Shown piece by piece: positions 1-10,656 of a DNA stretch of 64,000 bases; position 1 is the stretch's first letter; every line of letters starts with the position of its first letter. Location: the NCBI GenBank assembly GCA_026545225.1, contig CM048847.1, positions 10,224,501 through 10,288,500 on the forward strand. The letters run 5' to 3'. The notes under the pieces were generated by a model. That model did no database searches, had not been told where the DNA came from, and saw nothing but the letters and a program-made list of their open reading frames with translations. The stretch comes from Cornus controversa. Its lineage: Eukaryota > Streptophyta > Magnoliopsida > Cornales > Cornaceae. Made by a program: the position numbers and the translations under genes.

Positions 1-567
1 ATAACTTTATGTAAAGTAAGATTGGAAAAGAGGAAGTCATTTCAATAGCTGTTAACCATAAAGTAAAATCTTTTGTAAGATGTTGTGGTAACAGTCACGT
101 GATTAGATAAGGAAAAAAAGACATATATGCATAATGTATGCAACAGATATATGTAAAGTCGAGATGTGATAGCTGGATAATCTTAAAATAATGATAAAAA
201 GAGATAAAGTAAAGATGTGATAGCTGTAGTAAGTTTGAAGTAAAAGATTTTGTCTGAAACAAAATATGGATTTGCTGGTCTTCTTCATGTGACATAGTCA
301 GCAAGGAAGGTCAGGAAATACTAATGTATGTTCTATTATGTATAGATATACATGTGTGTGTATATATCTTTAAGAAATAAATCCGCAGTTGTGTAAGATG
401 TAAATAAGATGATAACATGATAGATTTTTAGAGATGAGTAAAAAATCTTATGTTGAACTAATAGTGCATCAGGATAAAGAAAATGTATAAAAGTACTGAG
501 TATGAGTTTAGAATGAGATCACTAGTATGAAGCTCTGAGTCCATACAAAGAACATCTCCTATGAATT
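1..567. other. AT-rich flank, no gene seen
   Basis: I see no credible coding sequence; short open frames here are low-complexity. On the minus strand this stretch continues the sequence that starts with the Tat-type primer-binding site at 12153-12170, because the copia element inserted between them. It may therefore be 5' untranslated DNA of an old Tat element, but nothing in it proves this. Confidence 0.4.
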
Positions 568-572
568 ATACG

Positions 573-2089
573 TGTTACCCAAGTGTTGACCCTAGAGGGG
601 GGGGGGGGGGGGAGGGTGAATAGGGTCAATGGCAAACTATGACAAATTTTCACTAATTTAAATTATAAGAACAAATCTAAATAAAAGCAATAGTGAAATG
701 AGAAAATTGAAATTGATGTACAAAGATTAAGAGAGAGAGTTAGAGAGAATCAAACACAAGTGACGCAAGATGTAGCGTGGTTCGGAATCCCCTACTCTAT
801 GACTCAAGATCTCTCTTGAGATTTTTTCAAATCCACTAAGACTTCTTCTTTCGGGTGGAGAGCAAACCTTTACAATGAAGCTTACAAGCTTCTTCCTTCT
901 CTTACTAAGTGAAGTCCTTCACCTAGTCTTCTAGGGTTTAAACCAACCCTTTACAATAAATGAGAGGAAGATTGAAGTACAATAAATGATATATCTCAAA
1001 GATAAATGCTCAAGTTTTAGCTCATACTATAGCAATAAATGAATCTCAAGTTTGAAGCTCAAATCTTTGTTTCAAGAGGATGAAATGAGTAAATGATGAT
1101 CAAGAAGTGTATGATTGGTGTCTCTTACTCATAAATGCAGAAAAAGACTCAGATATATGGTCTATTTCAAAAATATAGCTGTTGGAGGTGGTTGGGCAAC
1201 ATTAAATGTAATAAAATAGCCATTCAGATCTGTTTTCGTAAAGTCAGTCGACTTATGCATTTGAATTAATCAACTGATTTACCTCTCTGAAAATGCCTAA
1301 AACATTCTGTCTAAATTAGTCGACTGATAGATGTGTATTAGTCGACTGATAGAAAGACTTTTCTTTGAAATAATTCAAGTCATAAGTCGACTGATGTTTT
1401 TGAATTAGTCGACTGATTTACCCTTCTAGAAATGCCAAAAATGCTCTGTCTAAATTAATTGACTGATAGAAGGAAATAAGTCGACTGATCAAAAATACTT
1501 TTCTCAAAAATTATTTCAAGGCATAAGTTGACTGATGCATTTGAATTAGTCAATTGGTTTACCTCTCTAGAAATGTCAAAACTGCTTTGTCCAAAGTGAA
1601 TAAGTTGACTGATTTATGTTCAACATTAAAAAAACAAATTTTTGACATCCAAACAAAGCCTAAAACATTAAGGACTTCAAAGATGTGATTCAATGTGATC
1701 AAGTCCTATTCTTAAGAGGCTAAGGACCAATATGAAATATAAGAATGATATGCACATGATTTTAAAAACTTGTTTTTGAGAAATTGAGCTTCAAGCAAGA
1801 TATTCAAATAAGCTTTACAAAATTACCTAATCTCTCACCATTTCCTAACTACCCCAATTCTTCTTTGATTGACATGATTCTTCAAGTTTGATGTGCCAAC
1901 TTCATTTCAATGGGATGAGTTCTTTTGATCATATCATCTTCAATGATTTATCCTCATTGTGAATACTATCTTGAATAGATCATTATTCTAAGCAATCACT
2001 TAATAAAAATGTTAGAACCTAACATCATTAATGATTTGTTTTCATCAAAATTACAAGATTGCCCTTTGGTTAAAACCTTTGGGTCAACA
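573..2089 (-). repeat. 3' LTR of the SIRE-like element
   Basis: This 1517-bp copy matches 10657-12139 along its whole length with scattered substitutions and small indels. It starts TGTT and ends AACA, so the termini are inverted. A run of about 17 G at 597-612 is expanded relative to the 7-G run in the other copy. A word array at 1246-1620 lies upstream, in transcription sense, of a TATA-like stretch near 1175. Confidence 0.93.
1246..1620. repeat. AGTCGACT word array in the SIRE LTR
   Basis: At least ten copies of TAGTCGACTGAT or AAGTCGACTGAT, some decayed by C-to-T type changes (AATCAACTGAT, AGTTGACTGAT), fill this stretch. They come in pairs 22 bp apart start to start, for example AGTC at 1246/1268, 1318/1340 and 1385/1407. 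The core AGTCGACT is a perfect palindrome. The second LTR has the same array at about 11282-11665. Confidence 0.85.
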
Positions 2090-2090
2090 A

Positions 2091-2103
2091 TCTCCCTCTT
2101 TTT
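2091..2103 (-). other. polypurine tract next to the 3' LTR
   Basis: On the minus strand AAAAAGAGGGAGA directly precedes the LTR start TGTTGACCC. This is the expected plus-strand priming site for reverse transcription and fixes the element's orientation. Confidence 0.85.
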
Positions 2104-2220
2104 GATGATGACGAAACATTGATGTGTTCAAGCAAAGTTTGGAGTGCATTCAAAGATGCTCCCCCTATCAATATGCAAAATATGAACACAATATGACAAA
2201 TAAAGCATATTTCTATATAA

Positions 2221-2880
2221 TCATGCTTTTAAACAATAATTCAAATGAAATTCACAATCATAAGTGTAATAATGTTGAAAATCTCCCTTTGGAATGTTGA
2301 AAATGAGTCTCAATTCTTCAGTCGTGAGAGAAATTTCTTTCCCCTTAACATAGGAGATAAGAGTGTTTTCGTTTCTCTCTTCCTCTTCCAAATGTGCATA
2401 GAAAATCTTAACCAATCTAGAATATTGAACTTTGTCCAGAGTGACAAAGTTTCCCCAACCTATTGCATGAAAATAGTTGAAAGTGTTTAACTGAAGATCG
2501 GCACAAGTGATGGGTGAGACAATTTTACCTTTCTCAATAATGCGATTTGCAAACTTGTGGTTATATCTCATTTAGTAGATGTCATTTCGGAAGAGGGGAG
2601 GAGGAATTGGCTGCGGTGGTGGCTCCGAAAAGTGAGATGACTTTCCTTCGTTTCAACGTTTTTGGCGCCGTTCAGAGTTGTCGTCCTCAGAGCCGACATT
2701 TCTGTCGGAGTGTGGTCTTCTTCCTAGGGTTCTTGGAGGTATGGTGGATGATAGAAGTAACGAGATGGTGGGTGAGTTGCAGTGAGAGGAGAAGAAGAAG
2801 GTTCAGATGGGAGAGGCTGAGACGAAGCGTCGCGAAGACAACGAAGAGATCGACTTATGGATCGATCGATGAAGGACAAT
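2221..2880 (-). pseudogene. extra (env-position) ORF of the SIRE-like element, decayed
   Basis: The open part (2221-2571, 116 residues) reads on the minus strand and includes YSRLVKIFYAHLEEEERNEN. The piece RLVKxFYxxL is shared with the extra ORFs of both Athila elements here (31349-32572 and 55554-56780). This matches the domain usually labelled 'putative plant transposon protein'. A stop sits directly before the ATG at 2571. Upstream, to about 2880, lies a Ser/Pro-rich stretch in other frames that probably encoded the N-terminus. It lies between RNase H and the 3' LTR in sense orientation, where SIRE elements carry an env-like gene. I see no clear signal peptide or membrane segment, so an envelope role is not supported. 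Its function is unknown. Confidence 0.6.
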
Positions 2881-2889
2881 GTATATATA
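2881..2889 (-). promoter_or_regulatory. TATA-like box ahead of the extra ORF
   Basis: TATATATAC on the minus strand lies between the internal word array (2966-3060) and the extra ORF. The layout copies that of the LTR, where the words also precede a TATA-like sequence. A real internal promoter is inferred, not shown. Confidence 0.35.
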
Positions 2890-2965
2890 GATATGCGCAA
2901 GTCAGTTAACTAATGGTAAATGATAAGTTACCTTATTTCATGAATCGTCACCATTATTGAATGAT

Positions 2966-3060
2966 CAGTCGACTTACGGTAAGTAATAAGTCGACTGTTT
3001 TGAATAAAACAGTCACTAAACCTCTATTAGTCGATGGTGAGATGGAATAAGTCGACTTAT
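2966..3060. repeat. internal AGTCGACT word array
   Basis: Four copies of the SIRE LTR word occur between the end of pol and the extra ORF. AGTC starts at 2967 and 2989 (22 bp) and at 3029 and 3050 (21 bp). They are outside the LTRs and so are a second, separate array of the same word in one element. Confidence 0.8.
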
Positions 3061-3089
3061 GCTGCCAAAAAAAGAGATTTGTGCTAAAA

Positions 3090-3893
3090 TTATAAACTTT
3101 TCACCTCACAAGCACTAGTCATACCAATTTCTCTTCTAATTGTGCAAAATCGATCTTCTTGAAGAGGTTTAGTGAGAATATCAGCTAATTATTTTTTGGT
3201 ATTAACAAACACAAGCTCGATATCTCCTTTAGACACATGATCTCTCAAGAAATGATGTCTAATGTGTTGTATTAGATTTTTGGAAATACATATAGCACTT
3301 ATATTATCACATCTAATGGGTATGTGATCAAATGTAAGTCCAAAATCCTCAAGTTGTTGTTTGATGTAGAGTGTTTGTGCACAACAACTACTAGCTGCCA
3401 CGTATTCGTCTTTCACCATTGACAAAGCTACGGAGTTTTGTTTCTTGCTTGACCATTGTACAAGGAAGTGTCCTAGGAAGTGACAAGTGCCACTTGTGCT
3501 TTTTCTATCCACTTTGCATCCAGCAAAGTCAGCATTCGAATAACTTATGAGGTCAAATGATGTATTCCTAGGAAACCAAAGTCCCAAATCAATAGTGCCA
3601 CTCAAGTATTTAAAAATTCGTTTAATGACACTTAAATGAGATTCTTTGGGGCATGATTGGAATTTTGCACATAAGCAAACACTAAACATAATGCTCGGTC
3701 TACTTGCCGTTAAGTACAAAAGACTTCCAATCATTCCTCTATATTTCTTGATATCAACATCTTTCCCTGTTTCATCCTTATCAAGTTTAGAGGCATTACT
3801 CATAGGAGTTTTTGCGTGTTTGACATCCTCCAAGCCAAATTTCTTTAGCAAATCTTTAATATATTTAGATTGGCAAATGAATATACCATCCAA
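3090..3893 (-). pseudogene. copia RNase H domain, decayed
   Basis: The frame encodes the C-terminal part of copia Pol: the RT-RNase H connection (GMIGSLLYLTASRP), then RNase H motifs (DRKSTSG, SSKKQNSVALS, DEYVAASSCCAQ, IRHHFLRDHVSKGDIEL). RNase H removes the RNA strand during reverse transcription in virus-like particles. An in-frame TAA interrupts the frame at about 3186-3188; the frame continues with LADILTKPL and ends at a TAA at 3090-3092. A short in-frame deletion has removed the residues normally found between NLIQH and IRHHF. The first codon in the open frame is TTG, and upstream the RT core is missing. Confidence 0.88.
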
Positions 3894-4047
3894 TGATTGT
3901 TTGATTTCTAATTATAACTCCCGACTCATCCTTTTTATTCCTATAAACCCATTTGGTTCATATGACGGTTTGATCTTTGGGTCTAAGAACTAAATTCCAA
4001 AATTGATTCCTTTCAAATTGGTTTAGTTCTTCTTGCATAACTAAAAT
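3894..4047 (-). pseudogene. N-terminal RT remnant with core deleted
   Basis: Translation on the minus strand gives the usual copia lead-in to RT (MQEELNQFERN, then TKWVYRNKKDES) with two in-frame stops at positions that are normally Trp and Gly. It then jumps directly into KQSLDGIF of the connection domain. The palm with its YVDD motif is absent from the whole element, so this copy cannot encode an active polymerase. Confidence 0.8.
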
Positions 4048-5065
4048 CTATGACTCATCATTTTCGGCCTCATGTATATTCTTTGCCTCTATTTGAGACA
4101 CAAAGGCCAAATGATCACACATATCTTTAAGAGAGGATCTAGTATTAACTCCTTTAGAAGGGTCACCTATAACTTGGTCAAGTGGATGATAAGGAATGAC
4201 TCTTTGACTTTTTGGAAGAGAGTTATGTATGTCATTTTGAGTGTGTTCCTCTTTAGAAGCATTTTCTTGTGACTCATCAATGGTGGACTCTTTCGATTTT
4301 TTAACTAACGTAAGTTCATCAACATTCTTTTCAAGTTCAATCACTTCATCATCCAAATCTTGCCTTCGGGTAGGTATATGAGATTCATCAAATACTACAT
4401 GTATTGATTCTTCAACCACTAATGTTCTCTTGTTGAAAATTCTATAGGCTTTACTTTTGGATAAGTATCTTAGGAAAACACCTGCATTGAATTTAGCATC
4501 GAAGTTTTCTAAGTTGTCCTTGTCATTCAATACAAAACATTTGCACCCAAAAACCTTGAAATACCCTATATTTGACTTATGACCATTCCAAAGCTCATAA
4601 GGGATTTTATCAAGCTTCTTTCTAATGATGACTCTATTTATAACATAGCAAGAGATGCTAACGGCTTCAGCCCAAAAGTGTCTAGGCAACTTAGGTTCAT
4701 TGAGTATTGTTCTAGCCATCTCTTGGAGGGATCTATTTTTCCTTTCAACGACCCGTTTTGTTGAGGAGTTCTAGGAGCTAAAAAATTATGATCATAACCA
4801 TTATCATCACAAAATTTTTCAATGTCACGGTTATCAAATTCTCTACCACTATCACTTCTAATACTCTTAATTAGGGATGACAATTTTGTCCGCCCCGTCG
4901 GGTTTTGGCCTCGTCCCGCCTCGTTTAGGACGGGTATGTGAGCTATTTTTTTTCTGTAGGGGTGGGTTTGGGAAAGAAAATCAAAACCCGCCGCGGGTAC
5001 AGGGTGGGTTTGGGACTCTATAATAACCCACCCCGCCTCGCCTATATATTTTATTATTATAAATA

Positions 5066-5101
<36 letters not shown>

Positions 5102-5790
5102 AATTATAATTTTACTTTTGGTTGTATTAAAACTTATGTTTTCATTTTATCTTTTTGTTATATTAACACTTATTTAATTGTTGGATCAAACTTGTTACTA
5201 AGTTATTTAGTTGTGAAATATATTTTCTATAATAGGCTATTTAATTGTAGAATCTTTTTATTTTACTTTTTAAACAAGGGTTATACTATTTTGAATTTAA
5301 TAGTATCAAACTTGGTACTACTCACTAGGCTCGCATTTTTTGAAAAAATTAATTTTTATTGATGTTTGATGTGGTTAGGAGAGGGACCCCGCCTCGTCCG
5401 TCTCGTCCCGCCCCTTTTGAAATTTTAAACGGGGCGGGGTGGGGATGGGGTGGGGTTTCTCCCAACGGGGCGGGGATGGGTTTTGAAATTCTGTCCCGTT
5501 TCAAACCCGTGGCGGGTTTGGTAATAATGTTGAAGGTAGCGGGGCGGGGACGGGTTTAGGCAAACCCGTGCCGTACCCGCCCCGTTGCCATCCCTACTCT
5601 TAATCCTATATTCTTTCTCATTTTGGACTGTTTTACAAAACTTAGAGAAAATGACATGTGTCTCATTCTTATGAGCAAGAAAGAATACCCAAGTAAGCCC
5701 AATGAAATCATCTACAATCACAAATGGATAAAGTTTTCCTCCTAAGCTAACAATTCTATCTAGACCGAAGAGGTCCATATGAAGCAATTC
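4048..5790 (-). pseudogene. copia integrase, split by a hAT MITE
   Basis: The catalytic core starts at HMDLFGLDRIVSLGGK (about 5780, first Asp), continues to EKEYRIKS at about 5606, is interrupted by 4872-5596, then resumes with IRSDSGREFDNRDIEKF (second Asp) and APRTPQQNG. One G is missing in the G run after QQN (about 4757), which shifts the frame just before the expected catalytic Glu. The C-terminal part is open at 4048-4719 (MARTILNEPKLPRHFWAEAV, VFGCKCFVLNDKDNLENFD, then an acidic hinge toward RT). Integrase joins the cDNA to chromosomal DNA. This copy is inactive. Confidence 0.87.
4872..5596. mobile_element. non-autonomous hAT element (MITE), 725 bp
   Basis: It starts TAGGGATGACAA and ends with the inverse of TAGGGATGGCAA, and is flanked by the perfect 8-bp duplication CTCTTAAT (4864-4871 and 5597-5604). 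Termini and duplication length are typical of hAT transposons. The inner ends are GC-rich (GGGGCGGG-type runs), and the centre is AT-rich with a TA microsatellite at about 5065-5098. No transposase is encoded. It interrupts the copia integrase. Confidence 0.95.
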
Positions 5791-6718
5791 TAGAGGTCTT
5801 GATGTAGTGATATCCTTCTTCTTTTTGAAGGAAGACTTGATTTGTTTGCCTAATTGGCAAGCACCACAAGTTGTCCTTAGTAAACTTAGTCTTTGGGAGG
5901 CCTTTGACTAAGTCCTTTTTGGACAATTTTGATATCAAGTCCATGCTTGCATGTCCTAATATTCTATGTCATAACCAACTATTGTCACTAGAGGAGATAA
6001 AACATTTAACATTTTGATCAAGTAAGTCACATAAAAGGATGGTGTACAAATTACCATTTCTATATGCAACAAAAATTTGACGATCATCTTTTTCAACAAT
6101 GCAATGACCGGATCTAAATGTAACATTAAAACCTTTAACACATAGTTGACTAATGCTAAATAAGTTATGCTTTAAACCATTAACAAGAAATACATTATCA
6201 ATAGATAAGGAAGGAGATATACATATGGTCCCGACGCCAACAATTTTACCTTTAGAGTTGTCTCCAAACGTGACATTTCCTTCATCATAAGGCTTGAGAG
6301 AAGAGAATTTGGAGCGATTTCTCGTCATGTGTCTTAAGCAATCACTGTCAAGAAACTACTTGTCCTTGGAACTAGAGGAGGATTTCAAGCATACCTACAA
6401 GGCAAGTTTAAGTGACTTTTTTTGGTACTCAAACCATTTTGGGTCCAATTGGGTTAGTAATCATAGAAAAATTTTCTTTTGGAACCCAAACCATTTTTGT
6501 CAACTTTCTTTTTCTAAAAGGACAAGAGAATATTTTGTGTCTACTTTTCCTACAAAGATTGCATATAGAATCGAAAAAGTTGAGTTGAGAACTTTTGACA
6601 AAGAAATGCTTCAAAGGTTTTAGCTTATCAATTTTAGAATAGGATTTTTTGATCAAAGACTTTTATTTATCAAATAGATTATATCCAATTCCTTCTTTGT
6701 CATAAACATCCCTTTGTC
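5756..6718 (-). pseudogene. copia protease and pre-integrase region, decayed
   Basis: The open part 5969-6328 encodes SKFSSLKPYDEGNVTFGDNS, then DNVFLVNGLKHNLFSISQLC, the region after the aspartic protease active site. Just upstream (about 6328-6360) the active site reads FLDSD rather than the usual DSG triad, and a stop replaces the residue before it. At 5756-5944 is the pre-integrase stretch (MDLISKLSKKDLVKGLPK), shifted in frame at its end. At 6429-6656 is the basic linker (LTKMVWVPK). The frame upstream reaches DVYDKEGIGYN at about 6700 before it is cut by the solo LTR. Confidence 0.82.
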
Positions 6719-6722
6719 TTCC

Positions 6723-9151
6723 TGTGGAAACCGTGCCCAAATTTGGCCATTTTTTTAATTTTTGTCATTTATTGCTTTAAATGTATTTTAAATGATATTT
6801 AACATGTTTTGAATGTGAGGAACATGTTTAGAGGGTTGGAATATAGTTTTGAAAAGTTTTGACAACTTTTGAAAAGGTTTAACTTTTTGGTCAAATCGAG
6901 GCTCGGGATGCGAATTAAGTGGGTCCGGAAAATCCAAAAAATTTTACTTTTGGTTATGAACTAAATGGAATGTTTAGAGTGTTAAGGAAGTGATTTCGAG
7001 TCCAACGGAGTTTTCGGTAATTAATTCCGAGGTTGGGAAGGTACATTAAGTGGTCGGGGGTAAAATGGTCATTTTGCACCCCTAGGGTTGAGATAAATAT
7101 AAAAAAAGGTCTGAGATATTTCATTTTACAGATCTCTCTCTCGCTACCTCTCCCACTTCATCTCTCTCTTTTCTCTCTAGATTCTACGTCACTTGAGGTG
7201 TGATTTGAAAGAATCCGAAGAAGGAAAGTGTGTAGAGGGCATTGAGGGCTTCGGGTTGAACCGATCAAAGTCTCCATTTCGTAAAGTTGAAAAAGTTAGG
7301 ATTTCTCAAAGTTGGATTCAAAGCATAGGATTTGAGGTAGGGGTGCTAGACTCATCTTTAGTGTGATTCTATAGGTCACATATTTGTGACATGAAAGATA
7401 GGTTGAGATTTCTTAAGTTTAGGGGTTTGTGAATTTGTATATATATATATGTGTGTGTGTGTGTGACTTATGTATATGTATATGTCTAACATGCTAGTTA
7501 TGGCTCATATGTGTTGCATCTGTGATATTGAGACTATATATGCAAATTGTTGAAATTGTGTTCAATTGGTGAAAATGCATGAATCTGAGTTTTTATATAA
7601 AATGATATATGAAAGATATAATTTTCTTGAAAATTGCATAAACATGATGATTTTCATGAGGTGAGTGAGATAACATTATGACATGTTTGATTTGAGGAAT
7701 AAAATGCATTGATTTGATAAAATGCATTTCATTGTGTGGGATATGTGCATTATGTGATAACATGCACTATGTGACGAGTTTTGGGGCAGGAGTGTAAGAA
7801 ATTAAGATAAGGGCATGGATCCCTAGGGTGAAAGACCCAAAACTTGGCCAAGCGAGTGTCGCATCCGTCGGAATAGTGAACTGAGAAGCATAATCGGGGT
7901 TTGGGTGCCAATGGGACCCTTACTATTGATTTAATTTGATTTGAGCGATCCTTTGATTTGATTTCTGGACTTATGTGGTGTGAGTTATACATTGAATTGT
8001 GACTTGCTCAATTTGCTCCATGTATGTATACATTGGAATGTGAAGCATCATGCATGATTTATAAAATGTGATTATTTATGGGTAAAAAGCACGGATATTT
8101 GTCATATAGATTGTAATGATTTCATATGCATCCATGCATGGCCACTTGAGTTAGAGTGGAGTTGGGTGGATCATTCCTACTGAGCCGCAGTGGTGCTCAC
8201 CCCCTATTTATATAAATTTTTCAGATAAGGCCCCAATGGAGGATGAAGCATGAATAGCTCAATGGACCTTATTGAGTTTCATTTTTGGACTTTTGACCTT
8301 TTGATATGTAGATAGATGTCCACGCCAGCTTGTGGCAACTGGACTAGATTGAAAGCTTTGTATTTACATTTGATTCATGTTAGTGTACTTTAGTTTCAAA
8401 TGTAATGTTCATATATGGATCATATGGGATTTGTGGATTTTGAATGGAAGAATGTTGGGTTGAATTCCATTGCATATGTTTATGGATATGATTGAATGAA
8501 GTTTTGTTTTTATTATGTTAAAACATGTTTTAAATGATGATTAGAATGTGGTTGGATTAGTTTTGTATTGTAGAAGTGGTTATATGTGAGTCATGGGGTA
8601 AATTTTGGTCAAAATTGTGAAAAATGGAGTTTCCAGGTTGAATAAGTCGACTAATTCCTTTCTATAAGTCGATTGATTTGGACAGTGTGCTTTAGAGCTT
8701 TCTAGAGCAGCAAATAAGTCGACTGATTCATTCAATAAGTCGACTTATTCACTTATAAGTCGACTGACTCCTTTCTATAAGTCGAGTAAAGCAGATTTTC
8801 AAAATCTTGAAATAGGCATAACTTGGTCGTTTCAAACCCGAATCAAGCGATTCTTTTTTTAAAATTGAGTATTTTGAAATCCTCTATCCAATAGTGAGGG
8901 TTTCAACACCAATTTCTAGTCACACGGGGAGTTGAGTTCTGAAAACTTTGGAGTTATGCTATTATAGCTTGGTATGAGGCTCTTTAGGGTTTGTTGTGGT
9001 TGAGGTTGACTTAGCACCTTCTTGTGCAAGAAAGAGTTAAGTTTTTGCAGTAATTAAGAATATGGATAGTTCATTAGTGATTGATGAGGTGATGTGGCGA
9101 GATGAGAATCAAGTCACCCTTGGTTTTCGGGGAACGGAAATCGGGGCGTGA
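6723..9151 (+). mobile_element. solo LTR of a gypsy (Tekay/Del-like) element
   Basis: The 2.4-kb unit starts TGTGGAAACC and ends GGGGCGTGA. Flanks CTTCC (6718-6722) and CTTTC (9152-9156) differ by one base and probably are the target duplication. Removing the unit restores continuity of the copia frame between the gag coiled coil and the linker before protease. It has a TATA-like box near 7097, a CT-rich 5' leader at 7130-7170 and a GGTGCTCACCCC...TTTTTCAGAT block near 8190-8225 seen in plant gypsy LTRs. No coding sequence is present. The lineage is inferred from LTR style only. Confidence 0.75.
8645..8787. repeat. AAGTCGACT word array in the gypsy solo LTR
   Basis: Six copies of ATAAGTCGACTGAT or close variants occur near the 3' end of the LTR. 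AGTC starts at 8645 and 8667 (22 bp), then 8717, 8738, 8758 and 8780 (21, 20, 22 bp). The word is the same as in the SIRE copia LTR, but the sequence around it is unrelated. Here the array lies downstream of the TATA-like box. Confidence 0.85.
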
Positions 9152-10607
9152 CTTTCAAAGAGAATAGTTAAGTTCTTTCTCCCTTTAGTGAATTTTGCAA
9201 GAATCTCAATTTGATCCTCAACAACTTTCTTCAAGTTTTCATTTTCAATTTGGAGTTCAATTGAGGAGGTTTCTTTTGAAGATGTATCTCTTTCTTTCTT
9301 GAAAGAATCATTTTCCATTTGAACTTTAGAAAGCTCAAGTAAAGAAGAATCTTTTTCCTTTTTCAATAAAATGTTTTTATTTTGAACTTTAGAAAGTTCA
9401 AGTGAAAAAGATGAGATTTTTTGTTTAAGAGATGAGTTTTTTAAAATCACCTTTTCAAGTTCTTATGCAAATCTTCAAAAGTATCTTGCAATTCATTATA
9501 GGAAAAAGAAGACTCAATTGAAAACTCAAGATTATAATCTACCTCATCCTCGATTGCCACAAGGTAAATGTTGGCAACTTCGTCATTATCACAATCCGAG
9601 TCGCTTGAGTCGGAATCATCCCATGTTGCCTTCATTGCCTTTTTCTTTTGCTTATTTTCTTTATCTCTTTTGTACTTAGAGTAATCGGTTTTGAAATGTC
9701 CCGGCTTTCCACAATAAAAGCAAGTGGGTGGTTCCTTTTTGCTTGACTCACATTTGGATTCATTTCTCTTGAAAGGTCTCTTTTTGAAGAGATGTTCTTT
9801 CCTCATGATTTTTTTGAACTTGTTAGAGATGAAAGAGCAAGTTCATCTTCATCAATGCTAACGTCTTTATCATCTTCCTCATTGACTTCTTGAATTGAAG
9901 TCTTTAGAGCCATGCTCTTCTTTTGCTCGGGCTTTTCTTGATGATTTTTCATCTTGATTTCATGAGTCATGAGAGATCCTATGAGGTCTTCAAGACTTAA
10001 TGTATTGAGATCTTTTGCTTCCGAGATAGCGGTAGCCTTTGCATCCCAACTTGTGGGTAGGCACCAAAGAATTTTCTCCACATTGTCGGAAGTAGAGTAA
10101 TTCCTACCAAGATGAGATAAACTATTAATAATGTTAGTGAATCGAGTAAACATCTCACCAATGGTTTCATTTGGTTCCATCTTAAAGAGCTCATACTCGC
10201 GAATTAACATGCTCACTTTGGTGGCTCTAACTTGCTTAGTGCCTTCATAGGTCACTTCAAGTTTGTCCCAAATCTCTTTGGCGGACTTACAAGCTAAAAT
10301 TCTATTGAATTCAGATTTGCTTAAAGCACTATACAAATTTGTAACGACTTTAGCATTGACTTGAACAAGTTTTCGGTCATTGTCATTATATTCATGCAAG
10401 TCTTTTGGAACTCTTAGACCTTTTTTTGATTTTCATGGAAACTAAGGATCCGTCACAAACAACTTTCCAAACTTGGTAGTCAATAGATTGAAGAAACCAT
10501 ATCATTTTAGGTTTCCAATGGCTATAGTCGGTTCTATCAAACCAAGGTGGCCTATTGTTGGATTGACCTTCTACATGAGATGGTCCTTTCATATTTGTCA
10601 TGATCAA
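9152..10607 (-). pseudogene. copia gag (capsid and zinc knuckle), decayed
   Basis: The N-terminus is open at 10392-10607 (FDRTDYSHWKPKMIWFLQSI), then capsid at 9803-10399 (KSAKEIWDKLEVTYEGTKQV, typical copia UBN2-type gag). At 9447-9806 there is a nucleocapsid zinc knuckle CFYCGKPGHFKTDY, whose last ligand is Tyr instead of Cys. At 9109-9450 a heptad-rich Lys/Glu coiled coil follows. Gag forms the virus-like particle and binds genomic RNA. Frameshifts near 10395, 9805 and 9448 break the gene. The 3' end is cut at 9152 by the solo LTR. Confidence 0.88.
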
Positions 10608-10642
10608 ACTCTAAGACGATTAAGTCCTATTCAAGAGTCCTA

Positions 10643-10654
10643 GCTCTGATACCA
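10643..10654 (-). other. primer-binding site for initiator tRNA-Met
   Basis: The minus strand reads TGGTATCAGAGC two bases after the 5' LTR end. This is the standard copia first-strand primer site, complementary to the 3' end of tRNA-iMet. Confidence 0.95.
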
Positions 10655-10656
10655 AT

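Noticed and set aside
1246-1620. Possible CRISPR-like array
   Set aside because: The setting is a plant LTR; words are short, spacers are partly repeated and no cas genes exist.
2221-2571. Retroviral envelope gene
   Set aside because: Only the position fits; no signal peptide, membrane anchor or cleavage site is visible.
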